A DNA stretch of 64,000 nt from CAYPGT01 sp964512985. Lineage in GTDB: Bacteria > Cyanobacteriota > Vampirovibrionia > LMEP-6097. The translations under genes and the position numbers were made by a program. The DNA lies in the NCBI GenBank assembly GCA_964512985.1, contig CAZELI010000006.1, forward strand, positions 1 to 64,000, in the 5' to 3' direction. The notes below the pieces were generated by a model. It had not been told where the DNA came from and ran no database searches. It worked only from the letters and a program-made list of their open reading frames with translations. This document shows, piece by piece, positions 44,411 to 52,825 of this stretch (position 1 is its first letter; each line of letters begins with the position of its first letter).

Positions 44411-45559
44411 TTAGATTTTGTCTGAAAAAATACTAAGGTAAGCTTCATAGGCATAGGTTTGATCGTATTTTTTTTCTTGCTTTCTAGGCAACAAAATCTT
44501 TAATTTCACAAAACGATCTACAACTCTTTGTGCGCCTGCTTTAGTAAAACCTGTCCATTGCTCAATGGTTGCAACATTTATTATTGGTTGTGCATAAAGT
44601 TTTGTTAAAACCATAGCTGCACTTTCCGATGCACGAGTTGATAGTTTCTGTATTTTTAGAACATCCCGTTCTCGTAATGCAGTAATTTTTTGAACTATTT
44701 CTATAGCTTCATTTGCAATCTCAATTACACCATCAAGAAAAAAATTAACCCAATCCGAAACCATACCATAATGATAACCAAAAAGTTTTTCGTAATAAAT
44801 TTCTTGATGTTTTTTAAAATAGGATGATAAAAACAAAACTGGCTTTTCTAAAAATGCCTCTTGCCATAAAAAAAATGTTATAAGCATTCTACCCGTTCTA
44901 CCATTGCCATCAAGGAATGGATGTATTGTTTCGAATTGAGCATGTATTAAAGCAGCTTTAATAAGAGTCAATGTTAAATCATCAGTTTGTATAAATTTTT
45001 CAAGCTCCTTGAGAGCCACATTCATTTCTTGTACTGGAGGAGGGATAAAGCGTGCATTACTAATCTTTGTACCACCTATCCAATTTTGTTTTTTCCGGAA
45101 TTGGCCTGGATCAGGAAAATATGATGAACGAGCTTGATCCATTAGTTTTTTGTGCAATTCTTTTATAAACTCTAGATTAAGAGAGAAATTTTTCTTGGTA
45201 ATATGCTTCATTCCATAATTTAAAGCTTGTATGTAATGTAAAATATCATCAACATCTGATGGAATATGAGAATTTATTTTTGCATCAGCCTCTATCGCAT
45301 CAATTAATGTTGCTTGAGTACCTTCAATTTGACTTGAAGAGGCTGCATCTTTTCGAAGATACATTAATAAGAAAAAATCTGCATCTGGTAAAAGTTTAGT
45401 AATACCATCTAGTTTTCCTAGAAGTCTTACTGCTTCATCATTCTTTTTAAAAGTTTTTGCATCAAAATCAAAACCATCTTTAGGAGGAAATGAAGCTGGT
45501 ATAAAAGCTTCAAACCCATCTTTCTGTTCAATATTTTCACCAATTTTAATAAACTTCAT
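44411..45559 (-). CDS. Fic domain protein with inhibitory helix and C-terminal winged helix
   Basis: A 382-residue class II Fic protein. The active site HPFLDGNGRTGR is at 213-224. The inhibitory motif SxxxEG is at 75-80 in an N-terminal Fic_N domain. The last 90 residues form a winged helix (VATIEQWTGFTKAGAQRVVDRF) as in the Fic-DUF4172 group. It probably transfers AMP to a target protein, kept off by its own Glu79. Four inverted half-sites just upstream of the start, concentric on 45598, suggest that the winged helix represses its own gene. Confidence 0.9.
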   Translation of the reverse strand: MKFIKIGENIEQKDGFEAFIPASFPPKDGFDFDAKTFKKNDEAVRLLGKLDGITKLLPDADFFLLMYLRKDAASSSQIEGTQATLIDAIEADAKINSHIPSDVDDILHYIQALNYGMKHITKKNFSLNLEFIKELHKKLMDQARSSYFPDPGQFRKKQNWIGGTKISNARFIPPPVQEMNVALKELEKFIQTDDLTLTLIKAALIHAQFETIHPFLDGNGRTGRMLITFFLWQEAFLEKPVLFLSSYFKKHQEIYYEKLFGYHYGMVSDWVNFFLDGVIEIANEAIEIVQKITALRERDVLKIQKLSTRASESAAMVLTKLYAQPIINVATIEQWTGFTKAGAQRVVDRFVKLKILLPRKQEKKYDQTYAYEAYLSIFSDKI

Positions 45560-45560
45560 G

Positions 45561-45635
45561 GTTTGTATCTATTCTTCCCAGAATGCATACAAAGTATAGC
45601 ATTTTGTATGCATTCGTTTTTCAATAGATACAAAC
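45561..45635. promoter_or_regulatory. Two concentric 13-bp inverted repeats (Fic operator)
   Basis: Outer arms GTTTGTATCTATT (45561-45573) and AATAGATACAAAC (45623-45635) and inner arms GAATGCATACAAA (45581-45593) and TTTGTATGCATTC (45603-45615) are all perfect. Both pairs centre on 45598 and are separated by equal 7-bp gaps. All four half-sites share TTTGTAT. The set lies directly before the Fic start codon. Confidence 0.8.
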
Positions 45636-45656
45636 TTATTTAACGAATTTAGGTCT

Positions 45657-46226
45657 TTATTGAACTATAAAATCAGTAAAGTAAATATCATAAATCTTAA
45701 ACTCACCATGCATTATTTCATTCAGGTGTTCTTTAAGTTCTACTTTAAGAGCTAGTTTGTTCTCGTAGCCTATAACTTCATCAGAAGTCTTACGTGATAA
45801 GGAAGTAATAACCACATCTTTAATCGCTGGCATTAATGGATGTAAATCTTCTTCGATCTTAGCTGTATAACCGGCTTTCTCTTCACCTTCTAGCTTAGAG
45901 AACTCTTCAAAATCTTCAGAATAAAGTTTAGCTGTAATAGAAACTTTAAGGAAACGGCTACCGCTTACATCAGCAAGGTTCACCACAAAATCACCTAAAG
46001 GGTATATTGGCAAATGGTCTTGCTCAGTGGGTTCTCTAGCTTCCTTCACAGTTTGGTTTACTGTAATAGTTTTAGGAGCTAATTGAAACGCAAGAAAAGT
46101 ACCACCAAAAGCGGCTACGAAAATAAACAATATGATAAGGATCATATTTGGTGGATTACCACCCGTAGCTTTCTTGTCTTCTTTATCTTTAGCCTTAGGG
46201 TCTTCTTTCTTCTTATCGTCTGCCAT
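45657..46226 (-). CDS. fliL: Flagellar basal body protein FliL
   Basis: FliL stabilises the stator near the flagellar rod. The 189-residue protein has a charged cytosolic head (KKKEDPKAKDKEDKK), one transmembrane helix at about 26-48 and a periplasmic SPFH-like FliL domain ending with EIMHGEFKIYDIYFTDFIVQ. LGDFVVNLAD is the family's conserved early segment. TATAAT (46234-46239) ends 7 nt before the ATG. fliM is 1.3 kb away beyond the Fic gene, on the same strand. Confidence 0.88.
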   Translation of the reverse strand: MADDKKKEDPKAKDKEDKKATGGNPPNMILIILFIFVAAFGGTFLAFQLAPKTITVNQTVKEAREPTEQDHLPIYPLGDFVVNLADVSGSRFLKVSITAKLYSEDFEEFSKLEGEEKAGYTAKIEEDLHPLMPAIKDVVITSLSRKTSDEVIGYENKLALKVELKEHLNEIMHGEFKIYDIYFTDFIVQ

Positions 46227-46285
46227 AACTTTAATTATACCCAGTGAAAAATTTCAGTCACTAGAATAGACCAAACAACCTATCT

Positions 46286-46810
46286 CTAGCAATAATATTC
46301 TACAATTAATTGCTCAATTTCTGCTGACACTAAACCCTTTAAGCTCAGTTTATTCTTAATTCGTTCTTTTATCTGAGTAGAGGATAAACCATCACAAGTT
46401 GTTCTTGGAAATACTAGAAAATTCAAATTCTCTTTCAAATAGTCATAATTCTTCCACTTTTCTAAATTACTAAAAGCATCCTCACCCATAATCCAAAATA
46501 ACTCTGCTTCAGGAAATAATTTCTTATAATCCTCTATGGTTAGATAAGTATAAGATTTGCCAGGTCTATCTAATTCTACTCTTGAAGCAATAAGTCCAGT
46601 ATATGATTCTAATGCTTTAACTGCTAATTGGAATCTATTCTCTGCATCCAAAACAACATGTTCTTTTAGTGGTGGATCTTTAGCCACAATAAAATGAACT
46701 TCATCAAGATCATGTCGTTGCTTAGCTAATAATGCTATCTCGATATGAGCGTTATGAATAGGATCAAAAGTGCCGCCAAGCAGTCCAAGTTTTTTAGCGG
46801 ATTTGTCCAT
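46286..46810 (-). CDS. nadD: Nicotinate-nucleotide adenylyltransferase
   Basis: NadD makes nicotinic acid adenine dinucleotide in NAD synthesis. The nucleotidyl transferase motifs are LLGGTFDPIHNAHI near the start, FIVAKDPPLKEH, FWIMGEDAFSNLEKWKNYD and the C-terminal LSSTQIKERIK. At 174 residues it is on the short side but complete. It overlaps the end of proA by 17 bp, so both are in one operon. The ATG at 46810 is favoured over a TTG three codons earlier. Confidence 0.9.
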   Translation of the reverse strand: MDKSAKKLGLLGGTFDPIHNAHIEIALLAKQRHDLDEVHFIVAKDPPLKEHVVLDAENRFQLAVKALESYTGLIASRVELDRPGKSYTYLTIEDYKKLFPEAELFWIMGEDAFSNLEKWKNYDYLKENLNFLVFPRTTCDGLSSTQIKERIKNKLSLKGLVSAEIEQLIVEYYC

Positions 46811-48086
46811 TACCTTCAATTATAAACTTATAAGTACAAAGTTCTTTAGCGCCAATAGGACCGCGTGCATGTAGCTTCTGAGTACTAATGCCCATCTCCG
46901 CTCCAAAGCCAAACTCCTCCCCATCAGTAAATCTGGTACTTGCATTAATATAAACACAAGCTGAACCAATCATACGCTTAAAAAGCTCTGCATTAGCAAG
47001 ATCTTCCGTAATAATAGCTTCTGAATGACCAGTCGAATATCGATTAATGTGTTCGATTGCTTCTTTAATATCACCGACTACTTTCATGGAAACTTTAAGA
47101 TCAAGGTACTCTGTAGACCAAGACTGCTCTGTAGCAGGGATAGCGATTGGGAATTTAGCACAGATAGCTTGATCGCCGATAATTTCTACCTTCTTACTAG
47201 TTAAAGCATCAACAAGAGAAGCCAAAACTTTATCAGCTATTTTAGAATGAACCAGAATTGTCTCACAAGAATTACAAACACTAGGCCTTGAAACCTTGGC
47301 ATTGACAGCAATAGCTATAGCCTTAGTAATATCCGCATATGCATCTATGTAAGTATGGCAAACTCCTCCACCAGCACCAAGTACTGGTATCAAAGAATTA
47401 TCAGTAACAAATTTATTGAGAGTCTCTCCACCACGCGGAATCACCAGATCAATCAAACCAACAGCTCCAAGTAAAACTTTACAACCACTTCTCGTTCTAT
47501 CATTAAGATATTGAATAGCATCTGTAGGGATATTAGTTTGTTTTAAAACTCTACCCACCACATCCATAATCGCATTATTAGTGTACCAAGCTTGACGAGA
47601 GCCTTTGAGTACCACACTGTTACCTGACTTGATTGCAAGCGCGATCGCATCAGTGGTAACATTGGGACGAGCTTCATAAATAATACCAATCACACCAAGC
47701 GGCACTCTCATCCTAGTGATGCGCATACCATTAGGATGCAGCCAACCATCTAGGACATTACCTACTGGATCTGGCATATTAATGATCTTGCGAATGCTAC
47801 TAGCCATAGACATGATACGCTCAGAATCAAGCATCAATCTATCTCTAAGGGCAGTAGTTAAATCAGCGTTCTCTGGATTACTAAGATCCTTCTTGTTCGC
47901 TTCTATAATGTAATTAATAGACTCTCTTAATTCTCTCTCAATTAATTCAAGAGTAAGGTTCTTATCAGAGGCAGATGCAATGGCCATCTGCACTGAAGCT
48001 TGTTTAGCTTTGCGAATTTGATTATTAAGTGCTTCTATTATTTCAGGGCTAATATCAGCCATCTGAGTTTCGGTACATTCGCTCAT
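46794..48086 (-). CDS. proA: Gamma-glutamyl phosphate reductase
   Basis: ProA reduces gamma-glutamyl phosphate to the semialdehyde in proline synthesis. The 430-residue sequence has the aldehyde dehydrogenase-like fold: MRVPLGVIGIIYEARPNVT, SGNSVVLKGSRQA, LVIPRGGETL, VCNSCETILVH with the catalytic cysteine, and TRFTDGEEFGFGAEMGIS at the end. proB is not next to it. TACAAT (48095-48100) ends 8 nt before the ATG. The operon continues with nadD. Confidence 0.95.
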   Translation of the reverse strand: MSECTETQMADISPEIIEALNNQIRKAKQASVQMAIASASDKNLTLELIERELRESINYIIEANKKDLSNPENADLTTALRDRLMLDSERIMSMASSIRKIINMPDPVGNVLDGWLHPNGMRITRMRVPLGVIGIIYEARPNVTTDAIALAIKSGNSVVLKGSRQAWYTNNAIMDVVGRVLKQTNIPTDAIQYLNDRTRSGCKVLLGAVGLIDLVIPRGGETLNKFVTDNSLIPVLGAGGGVCHTYIDAYADITKAIAIAVNAKVSRPSVCNSCETILVHSKIADKVLASLVDALTSKKVEIIGDQAICAKFPIAIPATEQSWSTEYLDLKVSMKVVGDIKEAIEHINRYSTGHSEAIITEDLANAELFKRMIGSACVYINASTRFTDGEEFGFGAEMGISTQKLHARGPIGAKELCTYKFIIEGNGQIR

Positions 48087-48203
48087 AAAATCTCATTGTA
48101 GCACTAGAGTTTCTGGTTTTAAGTCGGGCTTTAACCGAATCTTAATACCAAAACATTATATTAAAAACATCGAGGGGACCCTGAGGGGAATTAGGAGCAA
48201 TAA

Positions 48204-48551
48204 ATGTTACAAAGTCATGAAGAAAAAGTTCTAAATATGCTGATAGACACTGTCAGTGAGAGACAGCATATACTAGCAAACAACCTGACCAACGTTAATA
48301 CACCAGGTTTTATTCGCAAAGACTTAGACTTTTGCTCTGTACTAAAAGATGTAAATAAAGAAACTAGCACCAAAAGCAAAGACAGAATTATTGATGATGC
48401 GATCTATGAAGATGATCTTGTCAAACCAAGTTACGAGAAAGAACTATCAGAAATGGCAGAAAACCATCTGAAGTATGTTCTACTAACAAGAATTAATGGA
48501 CACATGTACCAACACATGGAAGAAGCAACACAATCAGGAAGGGCAGCATAA
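48204..48551 (+). CDS. flgB: Flagellar basal-body rod protein FlgB
   Basis: FlgB is the proximal rod subunit. At 115 residues it is slightly shorter than the usual 130. The rod signature ANNLTNVNTPGFIRKDLDF is at residues 29-47, and the C-terminal helix has MYQHMEEATQSGRAA. AGGAG lies six bases before the ATG. The gene ends where flgC begins (1-bp overlap), giving strict coupling. The leader before it is GC-rich in spots (GAGGGGACCCTGAGGGGA) and may hold another ribosome site. Confidence 0.92.
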   Translation: MLQSHEEKVLNMLIDTVSERQHILANNLTNVNTPGFIRKDLDFCSVLKDVNKETSTKSKDRIIDDAIYEDDLVKPSYEKELSEMAENHLKYVLLTRINGHMYQHMEEATQSGRAA

Positions 48552-49009
48552 TGAGTATATTTGATATTTATGATACAGCACAAAACGGGCTTAACGCTAT
48601 GCGTGATACTATGCATTTGGCATCAGAAAACGTCGCCAACATGCTTACACCAGGCTATAAAGCTAAAACTGGAGTATTAACAGCAAGAGCAGATAATGAA
48701 AGCTTCTCTGATATAGTCGCTGCACTAGGAAGTGATATCAGTACTAGTAGATTACTTAAAGGTGAGCATCGCGGTTCGGGAGCAATGGTCGCTAAGATCG
48801 TCATAGATAAGCGTCCTGGTCCTAAGGTTTATATCCCAGGTCATCCACTTGCTGACGCTGATGGTAACGTAGAGATGTCTAACGTAGATGGTGCAGCAGA
48901 AATGCTGAAGATGATGGATGCAGTTAGACAATATAAAGCTAACTTGAGTATAGTTGAGATGGCGAAGAAAGCTTCCCAAGAAGCTCTTCAAATGACTAAA
49001 AATACATAA
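48551..49009 (+). CDS. flgC: Flagellar basal-body rod protein FlgC
   Basis: FlgC is a rod subunit. The N-terminal motif ASENVANMLTPGYKAK is the usual rod segment, and the C-terminal helix MMDAVRQYKANLSIVEMAKKASQEALQMTKNT completes the coiled coil. Length 152 is normal. It starts on the last base of flgB. The usual third gene, fliE, does not follow; a half copy of the GC-rich repeat lies downstream instead. Confidence 0.94.
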   Translation: MSIFDIYDTAQNGLNAMRDTMHLASENVANMLTPGYKAKTGVLTARADNESFSDIVAALGSDISTSRLLKGEHRGSGAMVAKIVIDKRPGPKVYIPGHPLADADGNVEMSNVDGAAEMLKMMDAVRQYKANLSIVEMAKKASQEALQMTKNT

Positions 49010-49060
49010 CTAGGCTTCTAATAATTAAACCGAAACTTATTTATAAGGTATTTCATGTAC

Positions 49061-49128
49061 TTTAATTCAGCCGCGCGCAGCGCAAACGCCGCGAAGCGGC
49101 GGAACCTTCCATTACAATCAGGATTTAA
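49061..49128. repeat. GC-rich palindromic intergenic element, half copy C
   Basis: Contains GCCGCGCGCAGCGC, then CGCCGCGAAGCGGCGG, and the terminal ATCAGGATTTAAAT flank, in the same orientation as the right half of copy A. The other half (GTCCGCAGGAC and GCGCC arms) is missing. It lies between the convergent ends of flgC and the next gene. Confidence 0.75.
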
Positions 49129-49153
49129 ATAAAATAAAAAAATAAACCACTAC

Positions 49154-50197
49154 TTAAGCCGCAGTATGTAAATGCTTCTTGATAGCCTGGAAGTCAGGTA
49201 TTGGTACACCGCTGATTTGAGTAAATATTTCACCTAGCTTATAAAGTGGCTTAGCAAGAACCGACTTCATAAGATTAAGAGAGAAACCTTGTTCTTCTTC
49301 AGCATGTCCCTTGAGACTACTGAAGCCATTTTGCAAACCAAAAACATTTAACAGTAATCCTGCTATGCCATCAATAGCTACAGCATATTTAAAGCCAGCA
49401 GCATCTAAAATATCTACCACCATTGCAAGTCCCGACTTAAGTGCGCATCTACCATCTTCATTAGCAGCAGTAAGTAAACTATTAATCAGTTGATGGTCTT
49501 TTTCTTGTTTGGGTGCTGAATTAAGTTCAAGAGCTTTACCAAATGCTTCCTTCAAAACTGAGCAAACCAGCATAGATACAGCATTTAAAGCAGGAGCAAA
49601 AATTGAGATTGCTGAAAGAAATCCGTTTTCTTTAGTGTGTTGTTTGCGCGAGAAAAATCCTGAATAAATAGTTGCTAGTGAATTAAGTAATCCAATGCCA
49701 TTAATACTGGTGACTAAAGCACCTGTAACTTTACCTCTATTCTCTAAAAGTTCTTTAGAGTTTTTTACAATAGCACCTGATGCGTTTTTCACTCCGCAGA
49801 CCTGAGCAGCAAGATTACCAATTATCTCGAAAGGCTTAGCTAAAGTACCGCCCTTCTCTTCTCCGCCTATCATCTTATTAGTAAGCCATTCTACAACTGA
49901 TTCAAACGCATTCGCTAATATCACTGCCTTGGGGAATCTGCGATTAAACACAACATCTTTAGCAGCAAGTGCAGTATAGATACCTAACTCTAGCGCTGAA
50001 AGTTTCTCCATCGCTTCTCCAGTTTTGCGAGCTTGCTCAGATAGTCGTTCCATAGCATGCCGCTGATCAAATTCAGGGGTCTTCTCAATAACTTCTGGTA
50101 GTATACGTGCTGGCTCTATACTTTGGCTAAAAGCACTAGGAGTATGTAAATTAATAGCAGTAGTATTTATATTGCTCCTATTGAGAATAATTCTCAA
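49154..50197 (-). CDS. Hypothetical multi-helix protein behind a Fur-box-like palindrome
   Basis: Unrecognised, 347 residues. A polar head of about 60 residues is followed by many Ala/Leu/Gly-rich helices (for example residues 65-90, 160-185, 195-225 and 255-290) that could be membrane-associated. The layout recalls the 375-aa protein at 4039. The start is TTG at 50197, and it lies within a 19-bp palindrome like a Fur box. If the box is real, the protein would be made when iron is low. A later ATG may be the true start. Confidence 0.5.
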   Translation of the reverse strand: MRIILNRSNINTTAINLHTPSAFSQSIEPARILPEVIEKTPEFDQRHAMERLSEQARKTGEAMEKLSALELGIYTALAAKDVVFNRRFPKAVILANAFESVVEWLTNKMIGGEEKGGTLAKPFEIIGNLAAQVCGVKNASGAIVKNSKELLENRGKVTGALVTSINGIGLLNSLATIYSGFFSRKQHTKENGFLSAISIFAPALNAVSMLVCSVLKEAFGKALELNSAPKQEKDHQLINSLLTAANEDGRCALKSGLAMVVDILDAAGFKYAVAIDGIAGLLLNVFGLQNGFSSLKGHAEEEQGFSLNLMKSVLAKPLYKLGEIFTQISGVPIPDFQAIKKHLHTAA

Positions 50198-50198
50198 T
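50180..50198. promoter_or_regulatory. Fur-box-like palindrome
   Basis: ATTGAGAATAATTCTCAAT is a perfect 9-1-9 palindrome containing the 7-1-7 form TGAGAAT-N-ATTCTCA that fits Fur-family boxes. A half-site TGAGAAT recurs at 50233-50239. It covers the first codon of the gene on the minus strand. Confidence 0.5.
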
Positions 50199-50300
50199 TA
50201 ATATGTATATTTTAACTCTTTTCTTCTCTAAATGAGAATCTATTGCAATAAAAAGATTATTAAACGTAACTACTCAGATCTTTATATATTTCTATTTTAT

Positions 50301-50460
50301 CCCTAGAACAGGGATGGGGTGGGGTTCCGCCGCTGCGCGGCGTTTGCGCTGCGCGCAGCTTAGTACGATAAATTATTAGCAGTCCGCAGGACAAAACGCG
50401 CCGAAGGCGCGTAATCACAACCTAAAATGAGATTTAGATAAATAAATGATTATTTGATTA
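50301..50460. repeat. GC-rich palindromic intergenic element, copy D
   Basis: Same order and orientation as copy B: CCGCCGCtgcgCGGCG, TGCGCTGCGCGCAGC, AT spacer, GTCCGCAGGAC, GCGCCgaaGGCGC, ATGAGATTTAGAT and ATTATTTGATTA. It fills most of the 50198-50535 gap; the rest holds the Fur-like box and the phd promoter (TACAAT at 50524-50529). Confidence 0.85.
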
Positions 50461-50535
50461 GCTGAGTAGTTACTATTAAGCCTAATTAGTTAAATAAGAT
50501 GATAAATATGTACAGAAATAGTGTACAATATATTT

Positions 50536-50850
50536 ATGGATCATTTGCAATCACTAGGAAAAGCTGAGGCACGAAAAAATTTTCTTGGTATTCTAAATGG
50601 ATTTACACAAGGTGTTTCGCGGCCTATTTTAGTAACTGATCATGGTAAGGCACAGGCTGTAATATTGCCATACGAAGAATATCAGTCTATAAAAGCCAGG
50701 CTTAAAAATACGGAAAACTCTAGCAAGAAAAAAGTAAGCATCTTCGGAGATAGCATTGAACTTGTTGGTGGACTTGATGAAAATTATAGTGTATGGAATG
50801 AATATAAAGATGAATGGGAAGCTAAGTGGGATAAGCTGTTAGATGACTAG
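50536..50850 (+). CDS. Phd/YefM-type antitoxin
   Basis: A 104-residue antitoxin of the Phd/YefM fold: SLGKAEARKNFLGILNGFTQ is the N-terminal DNA-binding region and RPILVTDHGKAQAVILPYEEYQSIKARLK the conserved core. The C-terminal acidic tail would bind the toxin. The PIN gene overlaps by 8 bp, as in most toxin-antitoxin pairs. TACAAT (50524-50529) ends 6 nt before the ATG. Phd-like proteins repress their own operon, so the dyads near the promoter are candidates for its sites. Confidence 0.85.
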   Translation: MDHLQSLGKAEARKNFLGILNGFTQGVSRPILVTDHGKAQAVILPYEEYQSIKARLKNTENSSKKKVSIFGDSIELVGGLDENYSVWNEYKDEWEAKWDKLLDD

Positions 50851-51256
50851 CTTTGTAATAGATACCCATCCCTTGGCTTGGAAAGAGGATTCCAGCGAAC
50901 ACAAAAAACTCTCTGCAAGAGTGAAAAAGATTTTCAAAAATCTAGACCATGGCAAGGATAATCTATATATACCAGCACCTGTGGTTTGGGAATTAGGTAA
51001 CTTATTCAAAACAGGTAGACTAAAAGTCAAAACTCATAGCAGTTTTGAACAATGGTTCAGGGGAACTATACTTAGTCATCCTAATATATATTTTGTAGAA
51101 ACCACATTAGAAGATGTCTTACTTGCTAGTAGTTTAGAAGTAAATAATGATCCCTTTGACAGACTGATTGTTGCAACTGCAATACGAATGGAATTAGCTT
51201 TGATCACTAAAGATGAAAGAATAAGTAAATTCAAACCTTGTAAAGTTGTTTGGTAA
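50843..51256 (+). CDS. PIN-domain toxin (VapC-like)
   Basis: A 137-residue PIN nuclease: FVIDTHPLAW gives the first Asp, VWELGNLF the second acidic residue, and NDPFDRLIVATAI the third Asp with the D-x-FDR signature. VapC toxins cleave tRNA or rRNA. It is coupled to the Phd-type antitoxin gene by an 8-bp overlap. The gene's end lies 22 bp before trxB, which has its own -10 hexamer, so trxB need not depend on the module. Confidence 0.88.
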   Translation: MTSFVIDTHPLAWKEDSSEHKKLSARVKKIFKNLDHGKDNLYIPAPVVWELGNLFKTGRLKVKTHSSFEQWFRGTILSHPNIYFVETTLEDVLLASSLEVNNDPFDRLIVATAIRMELALITKDERISKFKPCKVVW

Positions 51257-51278
51257 GGAGTTGCTACAATATATACCC

Positions 51279-52238
51279 ATGCCAGAAACAATCTATGACT
51301 GTCTTATTATCGGTGCAGGTCCAGCAGGGCTAGGCGCTGGTCTCTACGCATCACGCGGTAACTTGAAAACTGCCATCCTTGAGAAGGGCATAGTAGGTGG
51401 TCAACTACAAATCACTGAAGATATAGAAAACTATCCAGGTATGGATCATATGACCGGACCGCAGGTCTCAGATGCGATGGAAGCACAGACTAAGCGCTTT
51501 GGTTGTGAGATCATTACTAACTGCGGAGTAACAGAAGTAGATCTAGAAGCGCAACCTAAAATTATTAAGACCTCTACTGGTACTACTTATAAAGCTAAGA
51601 CTGTAATTATTGCAAGTGGCTCAGAACATAGACGCTTAGGCGTGCCTGGCGAGCTAGAGCTTTCGGGTAAAGGTGTAAGTTATTGTGCGGTATGTGATGG
51701 AGCGTTTTTTAAAGAGAGGGAACTGGTGGTTATCGGTGGTGGATCGTCAGCAGTAGAAGAAGGAAACTTCCTTACTAAGTATGCTAAGAAAGTTACACTG
51801 ATTCACCGTCGTAATGAACTGCGCGCAGAACGTATTCTCCAAGATCGTTTCAAGAAGAATCCTAAGACCGAAATCATCTGGGATACTACTATAGAAAAGA
51901 TCAACGGTGATATGCTTGGTGTTACTTCTGTGACTATTAAAGATGCTAAAACAGGTGAGACTAAAGACTTCCCTTGTGAAGGTGTGTTTATTTATGTAGG
52001 TTTAGATCCTAATACGCAATTCCTTGAGGGTAAGATTAAAGTAGACGGAGCAGGAAAAATTATCACCAACGAGAGAATGGAAACCAGTGTTCCTGGTGTC
52101 TATGCTGCTGGCGACATCCGCAACACAATACTTAAACAAGCTATCACAGCAGCTTCTGACGGATCGCTTGCCGCGACTATGGCGATAGGCTATGTAGAAT
52201 CACTGGAAGATGCGGTAGCTGAGACTGCTAAAGCCTAG
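51279..52238 (+). CDS. trxB: Thioredoxin reductase
   Basis: TrxB passes electrons from NADPH to thioredoxin. The FAD motif LIIGAGPAGLGAGLYASRG is at residues 8-26, the redox pair is in YCAVCDGAFF, and the NADPH fold is VVIGGGSSAVEEG. The C-terminal AAGDIRNTILKQAITAASDG block is complete. TACAAT at 51265-51270 ends 8 nt before the ATG at 51279, which is used as the start. The frame is open 11 codons further upstream, but that extension has no family match. Confidence 0.95.
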   Translation: MPETIYDCLIIGAGPAGLGAGLYASRGNLKTAILEKGIVGGQLQITEDIENYPGMDHMTGPQVSDAMEAQTKRFGCEIITNCGVTEVDLEAQPKIIKTSTGTTYKAKTVIIASGSEHRRLGVPGELELSGKGVSYCAVCDGAFFKERELVVIGGGSSAVEEGNFLTKYAKKVTLIHRRNELRAERILQDRFKKNPKTEIIWDTTIEKINGDMLGVTSVTIKDAKTGETKDFPCEGVFIYVGLDPNTQFLEGKIKVDGAGKIITNERMETSVPGVYAAGDIRNTILKQAITAASDGSLAATMAIGYVESLEDAVAETAKA

Positions 52239-52801
52239 GCTCTTGCTTCTAAAATCAATTTCTTCAGCTTAGCTACTGCCTGATCCACATCATCATTAAC
52301 AACAGTATATTTAAACTTACCAGTAAACTTCATTTCTTCTTGGGCTTTAGCAAGGCGTTTTTGCAGTACATCTTCTTTCTCAGTACCACGCTTGCGTAGG
52401 CGTGCTTCTAATTCTTCTAAGCTTGGTGGTATTAGAAATATACTTAAAGCTTCTGGACACTTCTGCATCACCTGCAAAGCACCTTGCACTTCTATCTCTA
52501 GAAACACATCCTTACCCGATGCTAAAGTATCTACGACAAAGTTACGCGGAGTGCCATAGTAATTACCAACAAACTCTGCCCATTCTAAAAACGCATCCTG
52601 CTCTATCATCTGTTGAAACTCTTCGCGGGTTTTATAAAAATAGTCTTCGCCTTCCTTCTCACCAGGACGCTTCTCACGCGTAGTGCAGCTTATAGAAAAC
52701 TCTATATCAGTTAGCTCTTCAAACAATCTATTAACGATAGTCCCCTTCCCCACTCCAGAAGGACCAGTAAAAATTATTAGGTTGTTTTTCGGACTTACCA
52801 T
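52235..52801 (-). CDS. gmk: Guanylate kinase
   Basis: Gmk converts GMP to GDP. Motifs: P-loop GPSGVGKGT, SCTTREKRPGEKEGEDYFY for GMP binding, FLEWAEFVGNYYGTP and FLEIEVQGALQV. Length 188 is normal. TAATAT (52809-52814) ends 7 nt before the ATG. It overlaps the end of trxB by 4 bp and is preceded on the same strand by the third AAA_14 ATPase. Confidence 0.95.
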   Translation of the reverse strand: MVSPKNNLIIFTGPSGVGKGTIVNRLFEELTDIEFSISCTTREKRPGEKEGEDYFYKTREEFQQMIEQDAFLEWAEFVGNYYGTPRNFVVDTLASGKDVFLEIEVQGALQVMQKCPEALSIFLIPPSLEELEARLRKRGTEKEDVLQKRLAKAQEEMKFTGKFKYTVVNDDVDQAVAKLKKLILEARA

Positions 52802-52825
52802 TTATCTAATATTACCCCAAAGCTT

